From: Oncomelania hupensis
Taxonomy: Eukaryota; Mollusca; Gastropoda; Littorinimorpha; Pomatiopsidae
Assembly (NCBI GenBank): GCA_036898135.1
Contig: CM072519.1
Location: 70,131,250 to 70,195,249, forward strand
Reading direction: 5' to 3'
DNA: 64,000 nt
Under the pieces are notes generated by a model, which was not told the origin of the DNA, did no database searches, and saw only the letters and a list, made by a program, of their open reading frames with translations. Below are positions 42,681 to 53,870 of the stretch, one piece after another; position 1 is the stretch's first letter; the number at the start of each line of letters is the position of its first letter. The position numbers and the translations under genes are program-made.

Positions 42681-44194
42681 TGTCACGTGGGGTTTATGGG
42701 CTCTGCACAATGGAATTATGGACCCTCACGTTTATTCGGTGGGAACTGCTAGTACGTCACCCTATGAATTACTTTAATAAATTTATTTGTTTAGCTCGTT
42801 CTGTGTTAAGGTTGGGGTACAGAGATAGATAGAAAAATGGTAAAAGATTACTGTCACACTAGCTTTCACACGGCTATGAATCATATGTAGTCCAGCCACT
42901 TGATAACAGTTAAAATCACACATTTATTTCTTCTACTCTATACAAGATTCTCTAACTTAAAATGTCTCAGTTACTGCTAATAGTTCGATCGCTGATAGTC
43001 TAGGCAGCTGTTATTTCTTCCTCTGGCACTTGCTATTATATTTCATGTAGATTTGGACTACTGTGGTCCGTTTTACAGTTTCTGAAGAGTTGGACTACTG
43101 TGGTCCTGTTTCGATCAGTTTAAGTGCACCTTCGGAGATTACACTTAACTGCTAGATGGTGCGTGCGAAGTCCTTCTGTGAGGTAGCTTCTGGTCCACCT
43201 GTGTCGTTGTGTAGTTGGGTTCCCTTGCCACGCTGTGGGGTCTGACAGGGTGTTTTTCCGGGTAGCTCTTTCCGACTTGTGCGGTAGAGGCTCCTCAACC
43301 AACTCGTCGTTTCTGTGGAGTGGGGTTCACAGGATAGCTCGCCTGCTCGTCTGTAATATAAGAGACGAAATTCTGCACAACCCTGAATAATCGATTTGTG
43401 CAGAGCGTCTCACTGAAAGCCAAAGTAGCCCTCAGTGATAGCTCCACATCTCTATACATAAGCGACGAACATTCTGCTACTTCCGGGGTCCACTGGAATC
43501 TCAACTCTAACTTCCTATACATATATAAATATCAATCGTGTCTAACTATACACATACAGAATTAATAATATTATAAACCTTCAGTGGTACAGCCACTGGT
43601 CTGCAAACATACATATAAGTTAAACAACAGTGGTTCCGTACGGTATACAACATGGCGGCGCAACCGGTCGTGTTTCGCCACGTGTTCGGCTTTTCCACAT
43701 GGTCACGCAAATTCGGATTAACAATTCACATTTATGCATAGCAAATTCTTCAAACATAATTTCAACAATAATATAAATATATCACGATGAAACAGAAGGG
43801 TGTTCATTTACCTGTTTGACAAGTTCAGGCCCGTGATGACTTGATAGATTTCTGAGATTCTAAAGTCCTGCTTCCTGGTCTATGAGTGAAGAGATTTCTC
43901 TAGCTATCTATGTAGATGTTCACTCTTCCTCGTCTCACACACGACTGATTCAAACTGTGTGTAGGTTCTGCCACAGTCAGAACTGCTCTACCCGCTTTGC
44001 CTGCTCTCATTGGTTAAATGGTCCGATTCAAGGCTCAAGTGCTGACTCACTGCGCTGTGTGTGGCTCGCTCGCTGTGTGTGGCCTGCTGTGTAATTTAAT
44101 TGCTGCTGTGTAATACACTCCTCTCTCTAATGGTACAATTACTACACAAGGCTGACTAGTAATAGGCAGAGTTAAAACTAGCCAGTTCGTGACA
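42681..44194 (-). repeat. 3' LTR of element C (1514 bp)
   Basis: Lacks 12 bp near 42957 (between two TCTAA repeats) that are present in the other LTR and in the solo LTR, so the loss happened after insertion. Confidence 0.96.
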
Positions 44195-44203
44195 GGCTCC
44201 CTC
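44195..44203 (-). promoter_or_regulatory. Polypurine tract of element C
   Basis: The minus strand reads GAGGGAGCC directly before the 3' LTR, the expected place for plus-strand priming. Confidence 0.6.
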
Positions 44204-44361
44204 AACTGAAAAAAGGCGATGACTACTGGATTCGACCTTTTTCTACTACAGAGCCTAGTTAAACACTGCACTATCCTAGGGTCCTATTTACAAACTAAGT
44301 AAGTTGTTCTACCTGAGCTGCAATGCTGTGCCAGGTAGCTATGGACACTAGTGACAGGGTT

Positions 44362-47300
44362 TTACTGGACCGGGACGAATTCTGGTGCTGTGGCCCTTAG
44401 TTGTGTTGGGTGGGCGACAGCTGATGTGTCCTCCACGAGATGGCGACTGAGGTAGTCGGCTCCGTGGTTTTCCTTGCCGGGGATGTACTCGATTTGGAAT
44501 GAGTATGCCTGAAGGGTGAGGGCCCATCTCATGAGGCGAGAGTTCAAAGATTTGGAGGCTGCCAGGAACGATAGTGGTTGGTGGTCCACCTGAACTGTGA
44601 AGTGGGTCCCATACAGGTAGAGTTGGAATTTCTGTATGGCCCAGACTAGTCCAAGGCATTCTTTCTCCGACGTGGCGTAGTGGGTCTCGGCGGGTCTCAA
44701 TTTTCTGCTGGCGTAGGCGACAGGGAATAGCGTCTCTGCATTCTTGGGGTCGCGCTGTAGCAGTACTGCTCCGAGGCCTAAGTCGCTTGCGTCGGTGCGA
44801 AGAACGAATGGCTGAGTCAAATCGGGTAGGTGGAGTACTGGCGCCGATGTCATTCTGTCCTTGAGTGTTTGGAATGCTGTCTCGCAGTCCGCTGTCCAAA
44901 CTACTTTGTCCGGGGCGATTTTCCGGGTTCCATTTGTCAGTGGTACGGCGATGCTGTTGTAGTTGGGGATGAACTTCTGGTAGAAGCCGCAGAGTCCTAG
45001 AAACGACTGCACCTCCTTCTTGGTCTTGGGCCTAGGAGCGTCGAGTAGGCGTTTCACGGTCTTTTCTACCGATCGCAGGCTTCCTTGACTTATGATGTGT
45101 CCCAGAAATTCTAGCTCGGTGAATCCAATCTGACATTTGGTGGGTCTTGCCGTCAACCCCGTGTCTCTGAGGCGGGCGAGTAGTTGTTGTAGGAGCGTGA
45201 CATGTTCCTCCCACGTAGGTGTTGCGATGAGGATGTCGTCCATAAACGAATGTAGGTGCTCGCTGCTCAGGGGTGCCAGGAGTTTTCGCATCATGGCGCT
45301 GAAGATGCTGGGTGCGTTGTGGAGTCCGAATGGAAGCACGTTGAATTCGAAGTGTCCTTCCATAGTGCTGAAAGCTAGGTACTTTCGGACTTGCGGTTGC
45401 ACTGGTATCTGGTAGTATCCTTTGCTGAGGTCGATGCGTGAGAAGTACTTTGCTCGCTGTAGCTTGGCAAATAGGTCTGTCTGGTCCGGGAGTGGCTCTG
45501 GCTGGAACTGCGTTACCGCATTCAGGAGTCTGAAGTCGATGCACAGTCGATGCTCTCCGTTGGGTTTTCGCAACAATACCGTGCCTGCGCTGTAGGGTGA
45601 GGTAGACTCTGAGATGATTCCGGCTGCCAGTAAGGTGTCTATCTCTTCCTTGATGGCTCGCTGCTGAGACAGTGGCATCGGGTAGAGCTTCTGGCGGACG
45701 GGTGTTGGGTCGGTCACCGTTAAGGTTACTTCGACGAGGTCTGTCCTCCCTGGTCGGTCTGTGAGCACAGTCTGATGTTGTCGAATGACCTGTAGTACTT
45801 GCTGTCGCTGGTTAGCGGCTAGGTCTCCGTTGAGTATCACGTCTTTGTAGGTTTCTTTGGAGTGCAGGGGATACTCTACTGCATTGGTCTCCATGCTTTC
45901 TCCTTCTTCCGCGATGGCGATGGCTAGCAAGTTGTGAGTGCTGGGGGTCGCTGGTCGGTCCGTATATTTCTTGAGGAGATTGATGTGGTGGTATCGGGCT
46001 CTCCCGTTCACCTCTACTTGGTAGACTGTCTTGGATTTCTTGGCAGTCACCCGGTACGGTCCTCTCCAAGCGATGTCCAGCTTGTTGGTTCCACTTGGAA
46101 GTAAGAGTAGCACTTGATCGCCGACTTGCAGTTCTCTGTCCTTCGCGTGGCGGTTGTAGTACTTCGCCTGACGGGCTCTTGCCTTCTTCAGTGCTTCACC
46201 AGCTTTCTTCCACGTTGCTTTGAGGGTTTCCTGCAGGTCTGCGACGTACTTGGTGGCACCTCTTGGTGTGTCGTCTATCTTGGCCTCCGTCCAACTTCTG
46301 CGTAGGGCTTCTAGCGGTCCTGCTAGAGGTCTGCCGAATAGCAATGTTGACGGGGTGTAGCCTGTGGCTGCATGGGGCGTTTCTCTATACGCGAACAGTG
46401 CCGCATTCACGTAGGTGTCCCACGCTTCTGGATTGTCGTCGGCGACTTTCCTGAGTATGGTGAGAAGGGTTCCATTCAGTCTTTCTACTTGTCCGTTGCT
46501 GGCGGGGTGGTATGGTGGTGTGCGAATGTGATGAACTTGTATCAACTCGAACACGTCTTGCATCAGGCGGCCGGTGAACTGAGATCCGTTGTCCGTTCTA
46601 ATGCTGTCCGGGAATCCGACTCTGGTAAAGATGGCGATGAGTGCATCTGCGATCTTCTTGGTGTCTATCGCTGGCAACGGGACTGCTTCGCACCACATCG
46701 TACATGCGTCGACGAGTGTGAGTAGAAATCTGTTCCGCTTCTTGGTCATGGGCAGTGGTCCTACTATGTCTACTGAGACTTGCTGGAATGGCACGCCGAC
46801 TACTACTGATGGTCCTAAGGTAACTGGTACGGTGTGATGTCGCGGGGAATATCGTTGACATTGGTGGCAAGATTTCACGTAGCGCTTGACATCCTCCGTG
46901 ATTCCTTGCCAATAGTAGTGTGCGCTGATTCTCTGCACTGTGGCTCCAATTCCCATGTGTCCGCTGAGTGGCATGCTGTGGCCTAGTTCTAGTACTTGGG
47001 CTCGAAGGGTGGCTGGTAGTACTAGTTGGGTGTGATCTCCATCTCCTTGTCGATGTAGAACTCCCTCTTCCATGTAGAAGTCTCCCTTGTGCGGGGGTGT
47101 GTGCGCCTTGGGTAGCTTCTGGAAGCACTTCGCTATCGAGGTGTCTTCTTTCTGTGCTGTTTTGATCTCTTCGAGTCCTGGGTTCGGAGCGAACTCGGGC
47201 TGGGGTGGTTGGGTTTTATCTTGGGCCCTGGTTTGCACTGCAGCTATCTCTACAGTTTTAGGGGGCGTGCCTAAGAACACATACCTACAACCTAGCACTA

Positions 47301-48192
47301 GATCATACAGGGGTTTCTGTAACACAGCTGCTTGGATTCGTCCTGTGACGTACCTACTCTCTACTTCTATCCAAGCTATTGGGCAAGTAGTCGTCGGTTT
47401 CGTCAAGTCTGCTCCTTGTAGTTCGACTGTCTTGTCTGTCAAGTCCGCGCGCGATACAAGAGATTCGCTAACTATCGCGTCGTATGATAGACCTGTGTCA
47501 TACAGACAGTTCGCTTCTTTTCCGTTGACCTTGACCGTGTCTGTCACCGATGGGTGATCTCCGATCGTGTGTGGCTTGTTACCGCTGCTTTGAGTTAGAA
47601 CTCTGTGCGCTGGCCGGCTTTCGCGCTCTTCCCTACGTTGTGCGGCCAACTTGAAACATTCTGCGGTGGAGTGATTGTTTCTGTTGCAGAACGAACAATA
47701 CCGTCTCTGTTCTGCGGGACCTCTTTTCCCGAATTCCGTGTTGGGTCCTTTATTTTGCCCAGGTCTGGGGTTATTCGGCTTATTCGCGGTGCGCTCTTCC
47801 CGGTTAGGGCTTCGTTTCTGTGCCTCTTTCCCGTTAGGCTTTAGGTCTCGCCTGAAGCTCTTGGCTTCTCCGTGGGCGGCCACGTACCTATCTGCGACCT
47901 TGACCAGATCTTCTAGTCTTTCCGCGCCCTGCTCTACTGAGAATGTCCTCAGCTCGGGGGTCATGGTTTCCCGTAGCTGTTCCCATACTAACAGTTCTGT
48001 CAGTCCATCATACGTCTTATCCGTGGCTGACTGGCTAATCCACTTATCCAGCGTTGTGGACAACCGATCCGCGAACTGCGCATAGCTCTCTCCTTTCACT
48101 CTCCGATTGGTGCGGAATTTTTGCCGGTAGCATTCTCCTGTTAGTTCGAATCCCGTTAGGAGTGCCTCTTTTACTTTGTGATAGTCCGTCAC
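44362..48192 (-). CDS. Gag(C-part)-protease-integrase-RT-RNase H polyprotein of element C
   Basis: 1276 residues without a stop, counted from the Met at 48192; the frame begins further upstream after a frame break. Gag part: SCAN-like ECYRQKFRTNRR ... TLDKWISQSA ... VADRYVAAHG at 20-107, and knuckle CSFCNRNNHSTAEC at 166-179. Protease: YDTGLSYDAIVS, Asp232. Integrase: zinc site H405, H412, C442, C445; catalytic D475, D534 and E570, with exactly 35 residues between the last two; GPY/F at 711-713. Reverse transcriptase: LRKPNGEHRLCIDFRLLN at 874-891 and FMDD at 983-986. RNase H: D1134, E1176/E1178, D1203, ending near 1250. All catalytic residues look present. Integrase precedes RT, the Ty1/copia order, although the domains are Ty3/gypsy-like. 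Confidence 0.95.
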   Translation of the reverse strand: MTDYHKVKEALLTGFELTGECYRQKFRTNRRVKGESYAQFADRLSTTLDKWISQSATDKTYDGLTELLVWEQLRETMTPELRTFSVEQGAERLEDLVKVADRYVAAHGEAKSFRRDLKPNGKEAQKRSPNREERTANKPNNPRPGQNKGPNTEFGKRGPAEQRRYCSFCNRNNHSTAECFKLAAQRREERESRPAHRVLTQSSGNKPHTIGDHPSVTDTVKVNGKEANCLYDTGLSYDAIVSESLVSRADLTDKTVELQGADLTKPTTTCPIAWIEVESRYVTGRIQAAVLQKPLYDLVLGCRYVFLGTPPKTVEIAAVQTRAQDKTQPPQPEFAPNPGLEEIKTAQKEDTSIAKCFQKLPKAHTPPHKGDFYMEEGVLHRQGDGDHTQLVLPATLRAQVLELGHSMPLSGHMGIGATVQRISAHYYWQGITEDVKRYVKSCHQCQRYSPRHHTVPVTLGPSVVVGVPFQQVSVDIVGPLPMTKKRNRFLLTLVDACTMWCEAVPLPAIDTKKIADALIAIFTRVGFPDSIRTDNGSQFTGRLMQDVFELIQVHHIRTPPYHPASNGQVERLNGTLLTILRKVADDNPEAWDTYVNAALFAYRETPHAATGYTPSTLLFGRPLAGPLEALRRSWTEAKIDDTPRGATKYVADLQETLKATWKKAGEALKKARARQAKYYNRHAKDRELQVGDQVLLLLPSGTNKLDIAWRGPYRVTAKKSKTVYQVEVNGRARYHHINLLKKYTDRPATPSTHNLLAIAIAEEGESMETNAVEYPLHSKETYKDVILNGDLAANQRQQVLQVIRQHQTVLTDRPGRTDLVEVTLTVTDPTPVRQKLYPMPLSQQRAIKEEIDTLLAAGIISESTSPYSAGTVLLRKPNGEHRLCIDFRLLNAVTQFQPEPLPDQTDLFAKLQRAKYFSRIDLSKGYYQIPVQPQVRKYLAFSTMEGHFEFNVLPFGLHNAPSIFSAMMRKLLAPLSSEHLHSFMDDILIATPTWEEHVTLLQQLLARLRDTGLTARPTKCQIGFTELEFLGHIISQGSLRSVEKTVKRLLDAPRPKTKKEVQSFLGLCGFYQKFIPNYNSIAVPLTNGTRKIAPDKVVWTADCETAFQTLKDRMTSAPVLHLPDLTQPFVLRTDASDLGLGAVLLQRDPKNAETLFPVAYASRKLRPAETHYATSEKECLGLVWAIQKFQLYLYGTHFTVQVDHQPLSFLAASKSLNSRLMRWALTLQAYSFQIEYIPGKENHGADYLSRHLVEDTSAVAHPTQLRATAPEFVPVQ

Positions 48193-48323
48193 TCGGTCAG
48201 TCGGTAGCTTACTGTAGATGTCATAAGCCTTTCCTCTAAGCCCTTGACTAAGCTTAAAAGACCAATGAGTGGGATCTAGTTTGTACTCTGTTGCTAGACG
48301 CTCAAACCTAGTCAGATAGAGAT

Positions 48324-48890
48324 CTAGCCCTTCTTCTCTCTCTCATTGAATGTTCCCAGTGGAAATGACATTCCTTGTACAGGGTTGGATGCTACCTCTA
48401 GCTGATCTGAGTGGGGAGGGGTTGAGGAAGAACTTGAAGCTCCTGATCCCAATCTTCTTAGCTCTAACTCATGCTGTCTTTCTTTTTCCTTTTCTGCCCT
48501 CTCTTTTTCTTTTTCTGCCCGCTCATACTCCCATCTCCTAACTTCTGCATCTCTCTCTGCTGCTAATGTTGCCTTCTTCTGTTCTCTTTCTGCCTCTAGC
48601 TCTAATTTCCTCGTTTCTCTCTCTGCCTCTAATTTCTTCTGCTCTGCTTCTAGTTCTGCTTTTCTCTGTTCTGCTTCGAGTTTCTTCGCCTCTCTCTCTG
48701 CTTCTAACTTCTTTGCCTCTCTCTCTGCTTCTAACTTCTTTGCCTCTCTCTCTGCTGCTCTCTCTGCCTTAGCCTCCTGTTTCTCTACCTCTGCATTGAT
48801 ATACGCAATTAGGTCTCCCCCTGCTAAGTGTAAAGCTTCCTCTAATTCCTTGAAGCGCAATCTCAAGGCCACTGGGTCCGACATTGTCAA
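48324..48890 (-). pseudogene. Gag N-terminal part of element C (ends at a frame break)
   Basis: From Met 48890 (MTMSDPVALRLRF) 188 residues: a long coiled coil of EREAKKLEAE repeats, a Ser-rich linker, then FPLGTFNEREKKG and a stop. The matching Gag sequence (LDLYLTRFERLA) continues in the next frame. The break falls in the CT run at 48336-48344 (GA run on the coding strand) and looks like a length change of 2 nt. Otherwise the two reading frames make one continuous Gag-Pol. Confidence 0.88.
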
Positions 48891-49231
48891 AAGTGTCTAT
48901 GAACAACCTCTGAATCACGTGGAATACCAAAACACTAGCAATATTGCAATTCAATAACAACAATGCAAAGACAATCAAATTCGTAATCAATAATAGAATA
49001 AAACAAGAGTCAAATGGCATACAACAGTTATTTAAGCAAACCCTGCAAAAGAACAATGCAACATACAGACACAAAAAGAATTGAAGCAAAAAAGTTTTTA
49101 ACTAAAGAATAGTGCACCAAAACTGATCAGTGTTATACCCTTACACTATTCTAAGTTATTCTAATTTTACTGTTGTTATCTAATTTTATTGTACTTAGAT
49201 CCGGTTATACCCAATTCCTATTATCCACAGA
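48891..49231 (-). other. 5' leader of element C
   Basis: Non-coding, AT-rich. The stretch near 49131-49165 (CCCTTACACTATTCTAAGTT) resembles part of the LTR-A-related copy at 57880-57905. Confidence 0.6.
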
Positions 49232-49249
49232 TCCTAGCTAGGCTCGCCA
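49232..49249 (-). promoter_or_regulatory. Putative tRNA primer-binding site of element C
   Basis: The minus strand reads TGGCGAGCCTAGCTAGGA, seven bases after the 5' LTR. It starts with TGG as a primer site should. The seven-base gap is longer than in element A, and the tRNA is not identified. Confidence 0.45.
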
Positions 49250-49256
49250 ATTAAAG

Positions 49257-50782
49257 TGTCACGTGGGGTTTATGGGCTCTGCACAATGGAATTATGGACC
49301 CTCACGTTTATTCGGTGGGAACTGCTAGTACGTCACCCTATGAATTACTTTAATAAATTTATTTGTTTAGCTCGTTCTGTGTTAAGGTTGGGGTACAGAG
49401 ATAGATAGAAAAATGGTAAAAGATTACTGTCACACTAGCTTTCACACGGCTATGAATCATATGTAGTCCAGCCACTTGATAACAGTTAAAATCACACATT
49501 TATTTCTTCTACTCTATACAAGATTCTCTAAGTACTAATCTAACTTAAAATGTCTCAGTTACTGCTAATAGTTCGATCGCTGATAGTCTAGGCAGCTGTT
49601 ATTTCTTCCTCGGGCACTTGCTATTATATTTCATGTAGATTTGGACTACTGTGGTCCGTTTTACAGTTTCTGAAGAGTTGGACTACTGTGGTCCTGTTTC
49701 GATCAGTTTAAGTGCACCTTCGGAGATTACACTTAACTGCTAGATGGTGCGTGCGAAGTCCTTCTGTGAGGTAGCTTCTGGTCCACCTGTGTCGTTGTGT
49801 AGTTGGGTTCCCTTGCCACGCTGTGGGGTCTGACAGGGTGTTTTTCCGGGTAGCTCTTTCCGACTTGTGCGGTAGAGGCTCCTCAACCAACTCGTCGTTT
49901 CTGTGGAGTGGGGTGCACAGGATAGCTCGCCAGCTCGTCTGTAATATAAGAGACGAAATTCTGCACAACCCTGAATAATCGGTTTGTGCAGAGCGTCTCA
50001 CTGAAAGCCAAAGTAGCCCTCAGTGATAGCTCCACATCTCTATACATAAGCGACGAACATTCTGCTACTTCCGGGGTCCACTGGAATCTCAACTCTAACT
50101 TCCTATACATACATACAAATCAATCGTGTCTAACTATACACATACAGAATTAATAATATTATAAACCTTCAGTGGTACAGCCACTGGTCTGCAAACATAC
50201 ATATAAGTTAAACAACAGTGGTTCCGTACGGTATACAACATGGCGGCGCAACCGGTCGTGTTTCGCCACGTGTTCGGCTTTTCCACATGGTCACGCAAAT
50301 TCGGATTAACAATTCACATTTATGCATAGCAAATTCTTCAAACATAATTTCAACAATAATATAAATATATCACGATGAAACAGAAGGGTGTTCATTTACC
50401 TGTTTGACAAGTTCAGGCCCGTGATGACTTGATAGATTTCTGAGATTCTAAAGTCCTGCTTCCTGGTCTATAAGTGAAGAGATTTCTCTAGCTATCTATG
50501 TAGATGTTCACTCTTCCTCGTCTCACACACGACTGATTCAAACTGTGTGTAGGTTCTGCCACAGTCAGAACTGCTCTACCCGCTTTGCCTGCTCTCATTG
50601 GTTAAACGGTCCGATTCAAGGCTCAAGTGCTGACTCACTGCGCTGTGTGTGGCTCGCTCGCTGTGTGTGGCCTGCTGTGTAATTTAATTGCTGCTGTGTA
50701 ATACACTCCTCTCTCTAATGGTACAATTACTACACAAGGCTGACTAGTAATAGGCAGAGTTAAAACTAGCCAGTTCGTGACA
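49257..50782 (-). repeat. 5' LTR of element C (1526 bp)
   Basis: TGTCACGTGG ... AGTTCGTGACA. Very similar to 42681-44194. Short frames that recur in all three LTR copies are not genes. Confidence 0.96.
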
Positions 50783-51590
50783 TAGACCAGGACATTTAGT
50801 GTAATGGAATGTTACTTGCAACCTGTAGAGCAGGACATTTAGAGTAATGGGATGTTACCTGCAACCTGTAGACCAGGACATTTAGTGTAATGGGATGTTA
50901 CCTGCAACCTGTAGACCAGGACATTTAGTGTAATGGGATGTTACCTGCAACATGTAGACCAGGACATTTAGTGTAATTGGATGTTACCCTGCAACCTGTA
51001 GACCAGGACATTTAGTGTAATGGAATGTTACTTGCAACATGTAGACCAGGACATCCTAGTGTAATGATATTACCTGCAACCTGTAGACCAGGACATTTAG
51101 TGTAATGGAATGTTACCTGCAACCTGTAGACCAGGACATTTAGTGTAATTGGATGTTACCTGCAACCTGTAGACCAGGACATTTAGTGTAATGGAATGTT
51201 ACCTGCAACCTGTAGACCAGGACATTTAGTGTAATGGAATGTTACTTGCAACCCGTAGACCAGGACATCCTAGTGTAATGATATTACCTGCAACCTGTAG
51301 ACCAGGACATTTAGTGTAATGGAATGTTACCTGCAACCTGTAGACCAGGACATTTAGTGTAATTGGATGTTACCTGCAACCCGTAGACCAGGACATTTAG
51401 TGTAATTGGATGTTACCTGCAACCTGTAGACCAGGACATTTAGTGTAATTGGATGTTACCTGCAACCCGTAGACCAGGACATTTAGTGTAATTGGATGTT
51501 ACCTGCAACCTGTAGACCAGGACATTTAGTGTAATTGGATGTTACCTGCAACCCGTAGACCAGGACATTTAGGTTACCTGCAACCTGCTT
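50783..51590. repeat. 43-bp minisatellite, right part (about 19 units)
   Basis: Units CAACCTGTAGACCAGGACAT, TTAGTGTAATGGAATGTTAC with GGAATG/GGATGT/TTGGATG variants. Blocks of three to four units recur, for example 51000-51260 versus 51240-51400. Confidence 0.95.
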
Positions 51591-51734
51591 GGCATGCAGC
51601 GGGCGATTGAATGGCTGATTAATTTACTAATGAACGCTTCTCTCGTGATTGGTTAATTTTTGTTTAGCTTTATATGAAAATGTCAGGAACAAGCAGATGA
51701 GCATCATCATCATTGAATGAACACTCACAGATGT

Positions 51735-52115
51735 CTTTTAACTCCTGGACATGTTTTTAGCGAAACATGTGTCTAGAGAACTGTGTAATCTCATGTGCTT
51801 TATCTCCTGGACACGTTTTCAGCGAAACACATGTCTTGAGAACTGTGTAATCTCATGTGCTTTATCTCCTGGACACGTTTTCAGCGAAACACATGTCTTG
51901 AGAACTGTGTAATCTCATGTGCTTTATCTCCTGGACACGTTTTCAGCGAAACACATGTCTTGAGAACTGTGTAATCTCATGTGCTTTATCTCCTGGACAC
52001 GTTTTTAGCGAAACACGTGTCTTGAGAACTGTGTAATCGCATGTGCTTTATCTCCTTGACACGTTTTTAGCGAAACACGTGTCTAGAGAACTGTGTAATC
52101 GCATGCGCTTTATCT
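51735..52115. repeat. 62-bp tandem repeat (about 6 units)
   Basis: Units share AACTGTGTAATCTCATGTGC, TTTATCTCCTGGACACGTTT and AGCGAAACACATGTCTTGAG. Confidence 0.94.
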
Positions 52116-52269
52116 CCCCCCGTGGCGTTTGTTTTAATTCTCGTTTGGTTTTTCATGATAATGTTTGTAAAGTGTTGATGTGTTGTGAGCACACTTTGAT
52201 AAAAGCTAAAAGCAGATGGATCAGTGCCTGGGAATGCTTCACAAGCAAACAAAGGAGAAATTTATCTAG

Positions 52270-52600
52270 CGCATGATATGTAGAGATGCTCCTTGGGATG
52301 AGAGTATCAACCGAGGTCTTGTCAGTGAACGCACGCATTCCATTACATGGACTTTAAAGATCCTGATGCTCATGTCTTAGACAGGCGAGTGCCGGCTACA
52401 CAAGTACACCCAGCATGCACTAGGACACTTCTTCCCCGTACCCGGTTGCTCAAGATTGTGCTCATTTGTCTGGGCGTCAGACTATGCGCCCAAAGGTTGC
52501 AAGTGCACGCCTCGGGCGGCTGGAGATAGGTCCTGTATCGGCCAGCGCCTTGAGCAGCTGTTGAACTGGAGAAGCGCTATGTAAGAACAATAAAATAAAT
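52270..52600 (+). mobile_element. S2 SINE body and 3' end (no tRNA head)
   Basis: CTTGGGATGAGAGTATCAAC, GACTTTAAAGATCCTGATGC and TCTTAGACAGGCGAGTGCCG match the minus strand of 10885-11060. The 3' end reads GAGAAGCGCTATGTAAGAAC followed by AATAAAATAAAT. Confidence 0.78.
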
Positions 52601-52608
52601 CCGATGAC

Positions 52609-53430
52609 ATGTGTTTTATTTTGCCTAGTGTAGACATGGGTTATATCTTGCATAGTGTAGACATGGGTTATATCGTGCATAGTGTAGACATGGGTTATAT
52701 CTTGCATGACGTAGACGTGGGTTATATCTTGCATGTCGTGGACATGGGTTATATCTTGCGTGTTATGGACATGGGTTATATCTTGCATGTTGTGGACATG
52801 GGTTATATCGTGCATAGTGTAGACATGGGTTATATCTTGCGTGTTCTAGACATGGGTTATATCGTGCATGTTGTAGACATGGGTTATATCTTGTATGTTG
52901 TAGACATGGGTTATATCTTGTATGTTGTGGACATGGGTTATATCTTGTATGTTGTAGACATGGGTTATATCTTGCGTGTTGTAGACATGGGTTATATCGT
53001 GCATAGTGTAGACATGGGTTATATCTTGTATGTTGTAGACATGGGTTATATCTTGTATGTTGTGGACATGGGTTATATCTTGTATGTTGTAGACATGGGT
53101 TATATCTTGCATGTTGTGGACATGGGTTATATCGTGCATAGTGTAGACATGGGTTATATCTTGCGTGTTGTGGACATGGGTTATGTCGTGCATGTTGTAG
53201 ACATGGGTTATATCTTGCATGTTGTAGACATGGGTTATATCGTGCATAGTGTAGACATGGGTTATATCTTGCATGTTGTAGACATGGGTTATATCGTGCA
53301 TAGTGTAGACGTGGGTTATATCTTGCATGACGTAGACGTGGGTTATATCTTGCATGTCGTGGACATGGGTTATATCTTGCGTGTTGTGGACATGGGTTAT
53401 ATCTTGCATGTTGTGGACATGTGGGTAGAA
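52609..53430. repeat. 27-bp minisatellite (about 30 units)
   Basis: Units GACATGGGTTATATCTTGCA plus TGTTGTG/TGTTGTA/TAGTGTA. Frames stay open on both strands (for example MGYILHVVD repeats) because the period is a multiple of three. Confidence 0.96.
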
Positions 53431-53487
53431 GGAAATCAACGGTGGTTTTATAAAAAGCTCTTCCCAGCTCCAACAAATGCTGCTCAA

Positions 53488-53870
53488 GAGATGATCCTGT
53501 AGCCCTACTTCATTATTATTATGGCCAACGCGACCAACAGGCTCTGCTCCGTAGAATGAGGCCAAAGACCAAGCTCTTTGATGAGGCTCGGTATGAGCGA
53601 CCTTAATTATGACTTGTTCCGCCGCCATTTTTTGGACGATCCAACTTGTAACTGTAATTACCCAGCCGAGACATCAGAACACTTTCTTCTCTCCTGTCCA
53701 CTATTTATTAATGCAAGAACAACAGACAATACATACTCTGAATCTTGAATCTCAAGATGTCATAATATTACTTCATGACAACGAATGTTTGTCCGTGCAG
53801 GAGAATAGTATTATTGTGGCTGTTGTTCACGAATTTGTGCAACTGTCAGGCCGCTTTCACTAATAGTAAC
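53488..53870 (+). pseudogene. LINE ORF2 C-terminal fragment (clade uncertain)
   Basis: In frame: DLFRRHFLDDPTCNC, YPAETSEHFLLSCPLFINAR (a C-C...H-C motif common at LINE ORF2 ends), then after frame changes IILLHDNECLSVQENSII and VHEFVQLSGRF. The order and spacing fit I/CR1/jockey-type ends. RT itself is not present. Confidence 0.65.

Larger units (their letters stand above)
42681..50782 (-). mobile_element. Full-length LTR retrotransposon C (Gmr1-like), 8.1 kb
   Basis: LTRs at 42681-44194 and 49257-50782 begin TGTCAC and end GTGACA. TAGAC flanks the element at 42676-42680 and 50783-50787, inside a 43-bp minisatellite unit, so both ends are certain. Minus-strand order: LTR, primer-binding-like site, leader, gag, protease, integrase, reverse transcriptase, RNase H, purine tract, LTR. 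The LTRs differ at roughly ten positions by eye plus a 12-bp deletion, so the insertion is young. Confidence 0.96.

Noticed and set aside
42290..42832. YAGQGDTT repeat protein of 180 residues
   Set aside because: The second half of the frame enters the LTR of element C, so it is not a gene unit.
52609..53628. Frames of 240-300 residues on both strands
   Set aside because: 27-bp minisatellite translated in several phases; no start context or domain.
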